This document shows positions 1-9,451 of a stretch of 64,000 nt of DNA, in pieces. Each line of letters starts with the position of its first letter. The stretch's first letter is position 1. The stretch covers positions 372,001 through 436,000 of the forward strand of contig CAXNKS010000001.1 of NCBI GenBank assembly GCA_964203055.1, in the 5' to 3' direction. This DNA comes from Fontibacterium temperatum (GTDB taxonomy: Bacteria > Pseudomonadota > Alphaproteobacteria > Pelagibacterales > Pelagibacteraceae). The notes under the pieces were generated by a model. That model did no database searches, was not told the DNA's origin, and saw nothing but the letters and a program-made list of their open reading frames with translations. The position numbers and the translations under genes were made by a program.

Positions 1-220
1 AAACTGGTGGTTTAGCATTTGGAGCAATTTCGATTAAATCTAAACCCTGCTCTTTAGCTGTCATCAATGCATCATTTAAAGAAACGATTCCAATATTTTG
101 ACCGTCACTTCCGATTAACTGAACATCAGTTGCTCTAATTCTATCGTTTACTTTTGGTCCACGATTTGAAGAACTACCAGACCTAAAATTACTTCTGTTA
201 TTTTGAAAATTTTGATTAAT
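1..220 (-). CDS. infC: translation initiation factor IF-3, partial, probable AUU start
   Basis: N-terminal 73 residues of IF-3, which binds the 30S subunit and checks start codon and initiator tRNA pairing; the rest lies beyond the left edge. The visible part has a short Asn/Arg/Ser-rich leader, then the typical RGPKVNDRIRATDVQLIG block and the DLIEIAPNAKPPV segment. No ATG, GTG or TTG lies in frame between an upstream stop-free stretch inside thrS and the conserved core. The best start is ATT at 220-218, seven bases after an AGGAG at 232-228 that overlaps the thrS stop codon. An AUU start is the known basis of infC autoregulation in enteric bacteria. The thrS-infC order is also the usual one. 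Confidence 0.9.
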   Translation of the reverse strand, partial: MNQNFQNNRSNFRSGSSSNRGPKVNDRIRATDVQLIGSDGQNIGIVSLNDALMTAKEQGLDLIEIAPNAKPPV

Positions 221-227
221 AACTATA

Positions 228-232
228 CTCCT
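228..232 (-). promoter_or_regulatory. Shine-Dalgarno of infC overlapping the thrS stop
   Basis: AGGAG sits seven bases before the ATT at 220-218 and shares bases with the TAG stop of thrS. The alternative ATA at 226-224 would be only one base from it, so the spacing selects ATT as the infC start and implies thrS-infC translational coupling. Confidence 0.65.
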
Positions 233-2147
233 AGATTTTTGGTGCTAAAGATTCTTTAACTAATAAATTCACAGCTTCTCTTAAAGGTAATGTATCTTGT
301 TTTTCTTGGCCAAGTCTTCGAAGTGTAATTGATTGATTCTCTTGTTCTTTAGATCCGCAAATCATTAAAATTGGAGTCTTTGATAAAGAGTGTTCTCTAA
401 TCTTGTAGTTAATTTTTTCATTCTTAAGATCGATAATATTCCTTATTTTGTTTTTATCAAGTTCAGCAGATACTTTTTTTGCATAATCATCAAATTCTTG
501 AGAAATTGGAAGTATTGCAACTTGTTTGGGCGCTAACCACAACGGAAGTTTACCAGCGTAATGTTCAATTAAAATACCTATAAATCTTTCAAGCGATCCA
601 AACAATGCTCGATGCAACATAACGGGATTCTTTTTAATTCCATCTTTATCAATATAAGTGGCACCTAATCTGCCTGGTAAATTTAAATCTACTTGTAAAG
701 TTCCGCACTGCCAATCTCGACCAATAGTATCTCTTAAAACAAATTCAATTTTAGGACCATAAAACGCTCCTTCACCTTTATTAATGGAGTAATCTAATTT
801 TGAAGCTTTCACGGCTTCTAATAATGCGGCCTCTGCTTTATCCCACAGTTTATCATCTCCAACTCTTTTTGCAGGACGATCAGAATATTTTAAAATTACA
901 TTTTCAAAACCAAAAGCTTTGTAAATATCTAAAATTAACTTAGTAACTTTTAATGACTCTTCTGTAATTTGATTTTCAGTACAAAAAATATGAGCATCAT
1001 CTTGTGTAAAAGATCTAACTCTCATTAATCCATGTAAAGATCCTGAGCTTTCATAACGATGGACTTTGCCAAATTCTGATAATTTTAATGGTAAATCTCT
1101 ATAACTTTTAAGTCCTTGATTAAAAATTTGAACGCAGCCAGGACAATTCATGGGTTTGATTGCAAAAACTCTCTCATCTGGAGTTTTTGTTGTGTACATA
1201 TGTTCTTGAAATTTTTCCCAATGACCAGATTTCTCCCATAAAGTTTTATCTAAAATATCAGGTGTGTTTACTTCTCGATAACCAGCTTCAGTTTGTTTTT
1301 GACGCATAAAATCAATGAGAGACTGAAATAGCTGCCAACCTCCTTCATGCCAAAATACGGCTCCTGGACTTTCTTCTTGGAAGTGAAATAAATTCATAAC
1401 TTTTCCAAGTTTACGATGATCTCTTTTTTCAGCTTCTTCTATTCTATGTAAATATTCATCCAACTCTTTTTTATTTCTCCAGCATGTTCCATAAATTCTT
1501 TGAAGCATCTCATTATTTGAATCTCCGCGCCAATAGGCTCCTGCAAGTTTTGTCAGCTTAAATGCTTTACCTATTTTTCCAGTAGAAGTTAAATGTGGTC
1601 CTCTACATAGATCGTGCCACTTACCATGAAAATAAATAGAAATTTCTTCTTTGGTTGGAATGCTATTTATTATTTCAGCTTTATAAAGCTCTCCTTTTTT
1701 TTTAAAATGTTCTATAGCTTTTTCTCTATCCCAAACTTCTCTTGTTGTGGGTTCATCTCGATCAATAATTTCTACCATTTTTTCTTCAATTTTTGCTAAA
1801 TCTTCATCGGTAAAAGGTTTCTTTCTAGAAAAATCATAATAAAAACCATTTTCAATAACTGGACCGATAGTAACTTGGGTATCTTTGAATAGTTCTTGAA
1901 CTGCCATAGCAAGAACATGAGCTGTATCATGTCTTATAACTTCTAATCCGTAATCATCTTCAAGTGTAATGATTTGTACTGTAGAATCTTTTTCAATAAA
2001 TGTACTTAGATCCTTAAAATTATCATTTACTTTTATAACTAAAGCTTTTTTTGCAAGCGACGGACTTATAGTTTTAGCTATCTCATGTCCATTAACTTTT
2101 CCTGGAAATTGAAGTTTTTTTCCATCTAAAAGCGTGATGTTAAGCAT
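231..2147 (-). CDS. thrS: threonine--tRNA ligase
   Basis: Cytoplasmic class II synthetase that charges tRNA-Thr. At 638 residues it has full bacterial length and domain order: TGS domain (about 1-60), the editing domain with HDTAH at 73-77, the class II catalytic core (about 245-535) containing the zinc-site context MNCPGC and the motif 2 region RYESSG, and a C-terminal anticodon-binding domain (about 540-638). It ends in the bases that form the infC ribosome binding site. The glycosyltransferase remnant lies 8 bases upstream on the same strand. Nothing is missing. Confidence 0.98.
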   Translation of the reverse strand: MLNITLLDGKKLQFPGKVNGHEIAKTISPSLAKKALVIKVNDNFKDLSTFIEKDSTVQIITLEDDYGLEVIRHDTAHVLAMAVQELFKDTQVTIGPVIENGFYYDFSRKKPFTDEDLAKIEEKMVEIIDRDEPTTREVWDREKAIEHFKKKGELYKAEIINSIPTKEEISIYFHGKWHDLCRGPHLTSTGKIGKAFKLTKLAGAYWRGDSNNEMLQRIYGTCWRNKKELDEYLHRIEEAEKRDHRKLGKVMNLFHFQEESPGAVFWHEGGWQLFQSLIDFMRQKQTEAGYREVNTPDILDKTLWEKSGHWEKFQEHMYTTKTPDERVFAIKPMNCPGCVQIFNQGLKSYRDLPLKLSEFGKVHRYESSGSLHGLMRVRSFTQDDAHIFCTENQITEESLKVTKLILDIYKAFGFENVILKYSDRPAKRVGDDKLWDKAEAALLEAVKASKLDYSINKGEGAFYGPKIEFVLRDTIGRDWQCGTLQVDLNLPGRLGATYIDKDGIKKNPVMLHRALFGSLERFIGILIEHYAGKLPLWLAPKQVAILPISQEFDDYAKKVSAELDKNKIRNIIDLKNEKINYKIREHSLSKTPILMICGSKEQENQSITLRRLGQEKQDTLPLREAVNLLVKESLAPKI

Positions 2148-2155
2148 GTCTCTTA

Positions 2156-3298
2156 TTAAACTAAGGACTTATAAATTTCTAGTGTTTTAGAACACATCTG
2201 ATCTACCGTATAATTATTAATTACGTTGGCTCTGCCTTTTGCTCCTAAATCTTTAAGAAAAATTTTATCTTTTTTTGAAATCTCAATAATCATTTTTGCC
2301 AAATCTTTTTCATCATCAGATTTAAATAACCAGCCAGTTTGTCCATCAATAATTGTTTCATTTGAACCTCCGATATTGCTTGCAAGGATTGGTTTTTCCA
2401 TTGCTTGTGCTTCAACTGCTACTCTACCAAATGCCTCTGGCTCAATAGAAGCTGATAATACTAAATCACAAGCATTATAAGCTGATGGCATGAAAGATTC
2501 GTGTGAGATAATCTTTACATTTTCCTCTAATCGATGCTCTCTAATAAAATCTAGAAGGTATTCTCTATATTCGGTTCTACCTTGATCGTCGCCAAGTATA
2601 ATTGCACTAATATTATTTAGTAAATTTTCTTGTTTAAGAAATAGTAAAGTATTTAAAAAAAGAAACTGCCCTTTCCAAAAAGTTAATCTGCCTGGAAGCA
2701 ATATTAAAAAATTATTACTAGATATCCCCCAACGCGTTTCTAACACTATTGAGCCCTTCTATATTTGAATTTTTTGAGTTAAAATAATCAATATTAATTC
2801 CTCTTGGTATAAGAAAAATCTCTTTTGAGTAATTATAATTATTTCTTATATGATCAAAAATAAACCTTGATCCGGCAATAACAGAATTGCCTCTTAACAT
2901 AACTGAATTATAAAATTTTTTTAAATGGATTGTTAAAATTATAAGTGCCATGAAAAGTGGAAATTAAAGACACTCCTAATAATTTACTTGCAAAATAACA
3001 TGACCAAGCTGGAGCACGACTTCGAACATGAATAATATTAATTTTATAAAACAAAACAATAAATAAAATTACAAATATATTAAAAAAAATCATAAATGGG
3101 TTTTTGCTATGAACAGAAAATTTAAAAATCTTTATCTTCGTTTGATCAATATTTTTAATTTGTTCTCCACCCGAACATAAAATTGCAGAAAAATAATTTT
3201 GATTCAGCAATAAATTGTGCAATATCTTTACAGCCTGTTTCTGCCCCACCCACATCTAATCTTGGAATAACTTGCAATAAACGAATTTTTTTATCCAT
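2156..3298 (-). pseudogene. family 4 glycosyltransferase, broken by about three frameshifts
   Basis: Retaining glycosyltransferase of the GT4 type, normally cytoplasmic and working in LPS or other surface glycan assembly. The ATG at 3298 opens a canonical start (IRLLQVIPRLDVGGAETGC), but the frame breaks near 3205, again near 2921 in a run of A, and near 2742. Taken together the three frames give a continuous protein: donor-independent N domain with HVRSRAPAWSC, then ILLPGRLTFWKGQ and a C domain with PEAFGRVAVEAQAMEKP, the nucleotide-sugar binding signature with its conserved glutamates. Similarity survives across all breaks, so either decay is recent or the consensus has indel errors. The acceptor and sugar are unknown. 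Confidence 0.8.
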
Positions 3299-3311
3299 TA
3301 AATTAATATGC

Positions 3312-3317
3312 TATACT
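3312..3317 (+). promoter_or_regulatory. -10 box (TATACT) placing transcription start at the hydrolase ATG
   Basis: Only 26 bases separate the divergent glycosyltransferase and hydrolase starts. TATACT ends seven bases before the ATG at 3325, the usual distance to a transcription start, and no Shine-Dalgarno is visible. This suggests a leaderless mRNA. The inference is from spacing only. Confidence 0.4.
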
Positions 3318-3324
3318 TTTAAGC

Positions 3325-4077
3325 ATGAATAATCCAAAGCAAAATTTTTTTTTAACAAAAAATAATCAAAAAATTCATTACAAATTTATTAATAATAAAA
3401 GTTTAACTACGATTATTTTTCTTCACGGATTGATGTCAAATATCAAAAGTAAAAAAGCTAAACACTTAAAAAAATTTGCTAATGAAAATAAAATAAACTT
3501 ATTATTATTTGAATATAGCGGTCACGGAAGGTCTTCAGGAAAATTTACAGATTTTAGTATTAAAAATTGGGTAGAAGATTCAAGGTCAATTATAAAAAAA
3601 TTAATCAAAAAAAATAAAATAGTTCTTATTGGTTCAAGCATGGGCGCATGGATTGCGATTCTCTTGATTAAATATTTTTATAAAAGAATTAAAGGCTTTA
3701 TTGCTATTGCTCCTGCTCCTGATTTTACTGAAGAATTAATATGGAAAAAGTTAAATGATATTGAAAAAAGTAAAATAAAAAAAAATAAAATCTATAAATT
3801 AAAAAGCAGTCATAATAATTTTTATCCTATAACTAAAAAATTTATATTTGATGGAAAAAAAATCCTAGTTCTTAACAAAAAAATTAAATGCAATTTCCCA
3901 ATCAAACTATTACATGGCGTTGAGGACTCTTCTGTTTCTTGGGTTTATTCGATAAAGTTAATAAAAACTTTAATAAGCAAAAAATTAAGTTTAACATTTA
4001 TTGATGATGGTGATCACTCTTTATCAAGAGCTCAAGATTTGAAAAAATTAGACTTAGCGATTAAAGATATTATTTAA
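3325..4077 (+). CDS. alpha/beta hydrolase
   Basis: Serine hydrolase of the alpha/beta fold, 250 residues. The oxyanion-hole HG is at 34-35, the nucleophile elbow GSSMG at 103-107 (Ser105), and a late GDHSLS supplies the catalytic histidine; an Asp in GVEDSS is the likely acid. There is no signal peptide, so it is probably cytoplasmic. The substrate cannot be told: the family includes esterases, acylglycerol lipases and C-C hydrolases. It is divergent from the broken glycosyltransferase and converges with the SDR gene, overlapping it by 24 bases. Confidence 0.85.
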   Translation: MNNPKQNFFLTKNNQKIHYKFINNKSLTTIIFLHGLMSNIKSKKAKHLKKFANENKINLLLFEYSGHGRSSGKFTDFSIKNWVEDSRSIIKKLIKKNKIVLIGSSMGAWIAILLIKYFYKRIKGFIAIAPAPDFTEELIWKKLNDIEKSKIKKNKIYKLKSSHNNFYPITKKFIFDGKKILVLNKKIKCNFPIKLLHGVEDSSVSWVYSIKLIKTLISKKLSLTFIDDGDHSLSRAQDLKKLDLAIKDII

Positions 4078-4950
4078 AATACTTTTAAAGCCTTCTTTGT
4101 AAGTTGGAAAATATAATTTTACTTTTAAATCTTTTTTAATTTTTGCATTGCTAACTTTTTTTGAGTCTTTATAGAAATTTTTCATTTCACCATCATTTAA
4201 AGATTGAAAAGATACTGGAGATGGATTTTGAATTCCCATTAAACTACAAGCATAAGATATAATTTTATCATAAGAACATGGCATATTATCTGCAACATTG
4301 TAAATTTCTCCATCTTTTGAATAAATTAAAGATTTGAATAAAACTTGAGCTATATCAGCAACATGAATTCTTGAAAAATAATGATTACTTTTTTTAACGT
4401 AACGAATTTGACCATTTGTTAATCGTAAAAATACATTTCTCTCTGGAGAATAAATTCCTGACAATCTAAATATTCTTGTTGGAACAAAGTGGTATCGATT
4501 TAATTTTAACCATTCATTCTCAGCTACAAGTCTATTTATTCCTGTATCATTATTAGTTAATAATTTGCTTTTTTCATTAACCCATTTTCCATTATGATTC
4601 CCGTAGACACTTGTTGATGAAAGATATCCTAGCCATTTAATTTTTTTATTTAATGATATTTGATTATAAAAATTTTCAATTACGAAATCTTTTCTATCAC
4701 TTGGTGGTATTGAAACTAATATATGACTTGCATTTAAAATATATTTTGTAATTTTTTTATCGAATTTGTTATTCTCAAAATAAAAATTTTTATAATTAAC
4801 ATTTAAAAATTTTTTATTAGAACTTTTAGATCTAGAAGTTGTAATTAAATTAATTTTATATTTATTTTTTAATAATTCTTTTACAAAGTATTTAGCTGCT
4901 AAACCAAAACCAAAACAAACTAAACTAATTGATTTAGACCGCTTTTCCAT
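4054..4950 (-). CDS. NAD(P)-binding SDR, YeeZ-like
   Basis: Atypical short-chain dehydrogenase/epimerase of the YeeZ type, 298 residues. The N-terminal CFGFGLAAKYFVKELL is a GxGxxA-like Rossmann motif, LSSTSVYG supplies the Ser/Thr strand, and RIFRLSGIYSPERN is typical of extended SDRs; the usual YxxxK is replaced here, as in other YeeZ-like proteins. Its ATG overlaps the end of gltB by 17 bases, so it is probably cotranscribed with gltDB. Substrate unknown. Confidence 0.8.
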   Translation of the reverse strand: MEKRSKSISLVCFGFGLAAKYFVKELLKNKYKINLITTSRSKSSNKKFLNVNYKNFYFENNKFDKKITKYILNASHILVSIPPSDRKDFVIENFYNQISLNKKIKWLGYLSSTSVYGNHNGKWVNEKSKLLTNNDTGINRLVAENEWLKLNRYHFVPTRIFRLSGIYSPERNVFLRLTNGQIRYVKKSNHYFSRIHVADIAQVLFKSLIYSKDGEIYNVADNMPCSYDKIISYACSLMGIQNPSPVSFQSLNDGEMKNFYKDSKKVSNAKIKKDLKVKLYFPTYKEGFKSILNNIFNR

Positions 4951-7900
4951 GAACTGCCTTATTCGATAATGGTTGTTTTAACTTATCTAACATTTCTTTA
5001 GGGCAAACTTGATAAAAATTAGTCTTTTCATTACTCCATTGTTGAATAATTTTTTTTGAATAAGCTGATTGAGTTTCTTTTTCATGTAATTTTATTAAAT
5101 TTAAAAGAAAATCATTCCAATAATCTGTTTCAATTCTTTGCCAAATAACTGAAGATGGATTTACATAATTCTCAAAGCTATTTTCTGGGTCATAAACAAA
5201 TGCCATTCCACCTGTCATTCCTGCTGCAAAATTATCACCTACTTCTCCTAATATAACAACGGTACCGCCTGTCATATATTCGCAACCATTTGTTCCGCAT
5301 CCCTCAATAACCGCTGTAGCTCCTGAATTTCTAACCGCGAACCTTTCTCCTGCTTGTCCTGCTGCAAACAACAATCCTGAGGTTGCTCCATATAAAACAG
5401 TATTTCCAATAATTGTATTTTTTGAAGTTTGTATTTCAGTGTTCGAGGCTGGTTTTATAATTATTTTTGCACCTGATAACCCTTTGCCAACATAATCATT
5501 TGCATCGCCTGTGACTTCTAATTTAATTCCTGAAACTCCAAATGCGCCCAAGGACTGTCCGGCTGAACCTCTTAATTTAATTAAAATATGATCGTCAGAT
5601 AATTTCTTATTTTTAAACTGAGTTGTAATAATTGAACTTAATCTTGTTCCAACAGATCTATGAGTATTTTTTACCGCATAACTTAATTGAAACTTTTGTC
5701 CTTTCTCAATTAAAGAAAGTGAATCTTTTATAATTTGTTTATCCAAACTATCAGGGACTTCTTTTCTTTCTCTTTTTAAACAATATCTCGGATTTTCTCC
5801 TGGATCTGCTTGAACTAAAAGTGGATTTAAATCTAAATCATCTAAATTAGCAGATCCTCTACTTACTTGTTTCAATAAATCGGTTCTTCCAACAATTTCA
5901 TTTAAAGATTTAAAACCAAGACTTGCTAAAATTTCTCTTACTTCTTCAGCTATAAATGAGAATAAATTAACAACCTTTTCTGGTGTGCCTGTAAATTTTT
6001 TTCTAAGCTCCTCATCTTGAGTACAAATTCCAACAGGACAAGTATTAGAATGACATTGTCTAACCATTATACAGCCCATAGCTATTAATGAAGTTGTCGC
6101 TATTCCAAAATCATCTGCACCCATCATTGCGGCCATAACAACATCTTTACCTGTTTTAATTCCTCCATCAGTTCTTAAAATAACTTCATGTCTTAAACCA
6201 TTTAAAGTTAAAATTTGATTGGCCTCTGTTAAGCCAATTTCCCAAGGTAATCCTGCATACTTCACGCTTGTTAATGGTGAGGCCCCTGTTCCACCTGAAT
6301 GTCCACTAATTAGAATTACATCTGCTTTTGCCTTTGCAACTCCTGCAGCAATAGTTCCTATGCCTGTTGATGAAACTAATTTTACTCCAATTTTTGCTTT
6401 AGGATTTATTTGTTTTAAATCGTAGATAAGTTGAGACAAATCTTCGATTGAATAAATGTCATGATGGGGTGGTGGAGATATTAAGGTAACTCCTGGCGTA
6501 GAATGTCTCAAAGTTGCAATTTCACCGGTCACTTTGAACCCTGGTAATTGACCACCCTCTCCAGGTTTTGCTCCTTGAGATACTTTAATTTCTATTTCAT
6601 CACAATTATTCAAATATTCCGCAGTTACCCCAAATCTTGCTGAAGCAATCTGTTTAACTCTTGAATTAGCATTGTCACCATTATCTTTTGGAATTGCTCG
6701 TATTGCATCCTCTCCTCCTTCCCCGCTACATGATGCGCCACCAATTCTGTTCATTGCAATTGCCAAAGTTTCATGCGCTTCTTTTGAAAGCGCTCCTAAA
6801 GACATGCTTCCACTTCCAAATCTTTTTCTAATATTTGTAATAGATTCAACTTCTTCAATTAGAATCGGTTTTTTAATTAAATTAAAATCTAAAAGATCTC
6901 TAAGATTTAAAGGATGTTGTTCATTAATAATTTTTGAATATTTTTTGTATAAATCATAAGAGTCTGTTGCAACGGCAGTTTGTAACATATGCATAGTCAT
7001 TGCCTGATTTGAATGTTGCTCTCCACCTTTTCTAAATTTATAAAATCCACCAATTGGTAAACTAATAACGTTTCCTCTAAACGCTTTTTGGTGTTGAGTT
7101 CTGATCATTTGTTCAATTCCCGAAACTCCAATACCAGAAATTTTTGAATACATTCCTGGAAAATATTCAGCAACTAAAGCTCTGCTTAATCCAAGACCAC
7201 TAAAATTTAAACCACCTCTATAAGAGCTGATGACAGAAATACCAAGTTTAGACATTACTTTTAATAGTCCGTCATTAACTGCTTTAATATAATTATTAAC
7301 GCACTCAGTAAAAGTTAGTTTTTGAAAAATATTTTTTTGATGTCTTTGATAAATACAATCAAATGCCAAATACGGATTAACTGTTGTAGCACCAACACCA
7401 ATCAAAACTGCAAAATAATGAACATCTAAACATTCTGCTGCTTTAACATTTAATGAAGTAAATTTTCTAAGTCCTTGATTAACTAGATGAGTTTGTACTG
7501 CGCCTGTTGCAAGAATAATTGGAATTCCAATTCTTGTTGCTGATATCTTCTCATCGGTTAGAATAATATGTTTAGCTCCTTCTCTGACTGCTATTTCAGC
7601 TTCAGTTTGAATTCTTGTTAATTCTTTTTTTAAGTTAATCTCAGAGTCTTCAGAGTCAAATGTGCAATCTATTTCTTTATACTCGTCATTTAAAACTTCA
7701 AATAATTTTTTAAATTGAGCATTAGACAATATTGGACTTTCTAAAAGATAACTTTTTTTATTAAACAAATCTTCGCCTAAAATATTTTGTAAATTTCCAA
7801 TTCTTGTATTTAAGGACATCACTCTATTTTCTCTTAAAGAGTCGATTGGAGGATTTGTTACTTGACTAAAGTTTTGTCTAAAAAAGTGTGATAAAGGCCT

Positions 7901-9445
7901 ATAAATATCTGATAAAACAGCTGTTGGTGTGTCATCGCCCATTGAGCCAACAGCCTCTTTTTGATCCTCTACCATTGGATGTAAAATCATTTCTAAATCT
8001 TCAATGGAAATGCCAGCAGCATATTGTTTTTGTCTTAATTTATCTCCTTCGAAAGAATTAAATTCTTCTAAATTGTTAAATTTTTTACTGATCTCAATTA
8101 AATTTTGACTAAATTTTTTGTAAATAGGGTTTTTAGATAAAAAGTCTTTAATTTTTTTATCATTATAATAAACGCCTTCGTCAAGATTAACTGCTATCAT
8201 TTGTCCAGGCCCTACTCTGCCTCTATAAATAATATTTTCTTCTTGAACTGGAACCATTCCAGTTTCTGATCCTGCAAATAAAATTTTATCTTTTGTAATT
8301 GTATATCTTAAAGGTCTTAAACCATTTCTGTCTGTTGCAGCTAAAATCCAATTACCATCTGTTGCGGCAATTGCTGCTGGCCCATCCCAAGGTTCAATGA
8401 CAGAATTTAAATAATTATACATATCTCTGTAAGCTTGAGGAATAATTTTGCTTCTCTTAGACCATGCTTCAGGCATCAACATCATTTTAACAAGAGGCAG
8501 TAATCTTCCTGATCTTGTTAACAATTCAAAAACAGCATCAAGACAAGCTGTGTCAGAACTTCCAGATTTTAAAATGGGTTTTAAATCATCAATATTTGGA
8601 TATAAATCAGACTCAAGTCCTTGCTCATGAGTCTTCATCCAATTCACATTTCCTTTTAAAGTGTTAATCTCACCATTGTGAGCTAAAATTCTAAAAGGTT
8701 GAGCGAGTTCCCAACTTGGAAAAGTATTCGTTGAATACCTTTGATGAAAAATTGAAAATCTAGAAATAAATCTTTTATCTAATAGATCTGGATAAAAATC
8801 TGACAAATGTTCAGCAAGAAACATTCCTTTATAGATTATTGATCTTGAACTAATTGATGAAATATAAAAGTCTTTTAATTGCGATTGAGTAATTTTTTTT
8901 TCAATTTTTTTTCTTACAATATAAATATTTTTTTCTAATTCTTCTGAACCTGTTTTTTTAATTGGAGAAAATAATATTTGCTCGATTTCTGGTCTTGTAT
9001 CGTTTGCCTTAATACCAAGAACTTTTGCTTTTACAGGAACCTGCCTCCATCCAAAAATATAAAAATTATTAGACAGTAGTTCGTGTTCAACAATAGTTCT
9101 GCAAGCTTCTTGTGCTCCATAATCATTTCTAGGTAAAAAAATCATACCAACACACAATTGGTCATTTTTATGAGTATGATGTCCTGTAATTTTTATTTGT
9201 TCTTCAAAAAAATCTTTTGACAACTCAACATGAATTCCAGCTCCATCGCCTGTTTTTCCGTCCTTGTCTACTGCTCCTCTGTGCCAAACAGCTTTGAGAG
9301 CTTCGATTCCATTTTCAACTACTTCTCTTCTTGGTTTTCCATCAATTGAAGCAACAAAACCAACCCCGCACGCATCATGCTCATCTTCTTTTTTATAAAC
9401 CCCTGCTTTAATAAGTTTTTGTAAATTTTGATCTAAAATTTTCAT
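4934..9445 (-). CDS. gltB: glutamate synthase (NADPH), large subunit
   Basis: Large subunit of GOGAT, which makes two glutamates from glutamine and 2-oxoglutarate. At 1503 residues it has full length. Cys26 in DACGVGF is the N-terminal nucleophile of the glutaminase domain after removal of a short propeptide. The central and FMN-binding synthase domains follow (GGEDAIRAIP, GAKPGEGGQLPG, and the HSGGTGASPLTS loop), with CIMVRQCHSNTCPVGICT ligating the 3Fe-4S cluster, and a C-terminal GxGxG beta-helix domain. It starts 6 bases after gltD, which forms the other half of the enzyme. This is the main ammonia assimilation route together with glutamine synthetase, which is not in the window. Confidence 0.98.
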   Translation of the reverse strand: MKILDQNLQKLIKAGVYKKEDEHDACGVGFVASIDGKPRREVVENGIEALKAVWHRGAVDKDGKTGDGAGIHVELSKDFFEEQIKITGHHTHKNDQLCVGMIFLPRNDYGAQEACRTIVEHELLSNNFYIFGWRQVPVKAKVLGIKANDTRPEIEQILFSPIKKTGSEELEKNIYIVRKKIEKKITQSQLKDFYISSISSRSIIYKGMFLAEHLSDFYPDLLDKRFISRFSIFHQRYSTNTFPSWELAQPFRILAHNGEINTLKGNVNWMKTHEQGLESDLYPNIDDLKPILKSGSSDTACLDAVFELLTRSGRLLPLVKMMLMPEAWSKRSKIIPQAYRDMYNYLNSVIEPWDGPAAIAATDGNWILAATDRNGLRPLRYTITKDKILFAGSETGMVPVQEENIIYRGRVGPGQMIAVNLDEGVYYNDKKIKDFLSKNPIYKKFSQNLIEISKKFNNLEEFNSFEGDKLRQKQYAAGISIEDLEMILHPMVEDQKEAVGSMGDDTPTAVLSDIYRPLSHFFRQNFSQVTNPPIDSLRENRVMSLNTRIGNLQNILGEDLFNKKSYLLESPILSNAQFKKLFEVLNDEYKEIDCTFDSEDSEINLKKELTRIQTEAEIAVREGAKHIILTDEKISATRIGIPIILATGAVQTHLVNQGLRKFTSLNVKAAECLDVHYFAVLIGVGATTVNPYLAFDCIYQRHQKNIFQKLTFTECVNNYIKAVNDGLLKVMSKLGISVISSYRGGLNFSGLGLSRALVAEYFPGMYSKISGIGVSGIEQMIRTQHQKAFRGNVISLPIGGFYKFRKGGEQHSNQAMTMHMLQTAVATDSYDLYKKYSKIINEQHPLNLRDLLDFNLIKKPILIEEVESITNIRKRFGSGSMSLGALSKEAHETLAIAMNRIGGASCSGEGGEDAIRAIPKDNGDNANSRVKQIASARFGVTAEYLNNCDEIEIKVSQGAKPGEGGQLPGFKVTGEIATLRHSTPGVTLISPPPHHDIYSIEDLSQLIYDLKQINPKAKIGVKLVSSTGIGTIAAGVAKAKADVILISGHSGGTGASPLTSVKYAGLPWEIGLTEANQILTLNGLRHEVILRTDGGIKTGKDVVMAAMMGADDFGIATTSLIAMGCIMVRQCHSNTCPVGICTQDEELRKKFTGTPEKVVNLFSFIAEEVREILASLGFKSLNEIVGRTDLLKQVSRGSANLDDLDLNPLLVQADPGENPRYCLKRERKEVPDSLDKQIIKDSLSLIEKGQKFQLSYAVKNTHRSVGTRLSSIITTQFKNKKLSDDHILIKLRGSAGQSLGAFGVSGIKLEVTGDANDYVGKGLSGAKIIIKPASNTEIQTSKNTIIGNTVLYGATSGLLFAAGQAGERFAVRNSGATAVIEGCGTNGCEYMTGGTVVILGEVGDNFAAGMTGGMAFVYDPENSFENYVNPSSVIWQRIETDYWNDFLLNLIKLHEKETQSAYSKKIIQQWSNEKTNFYQVCPKEMLDKLKQPLSNKAVHGKAV

Positions 9446-9451
9446 AAATAA

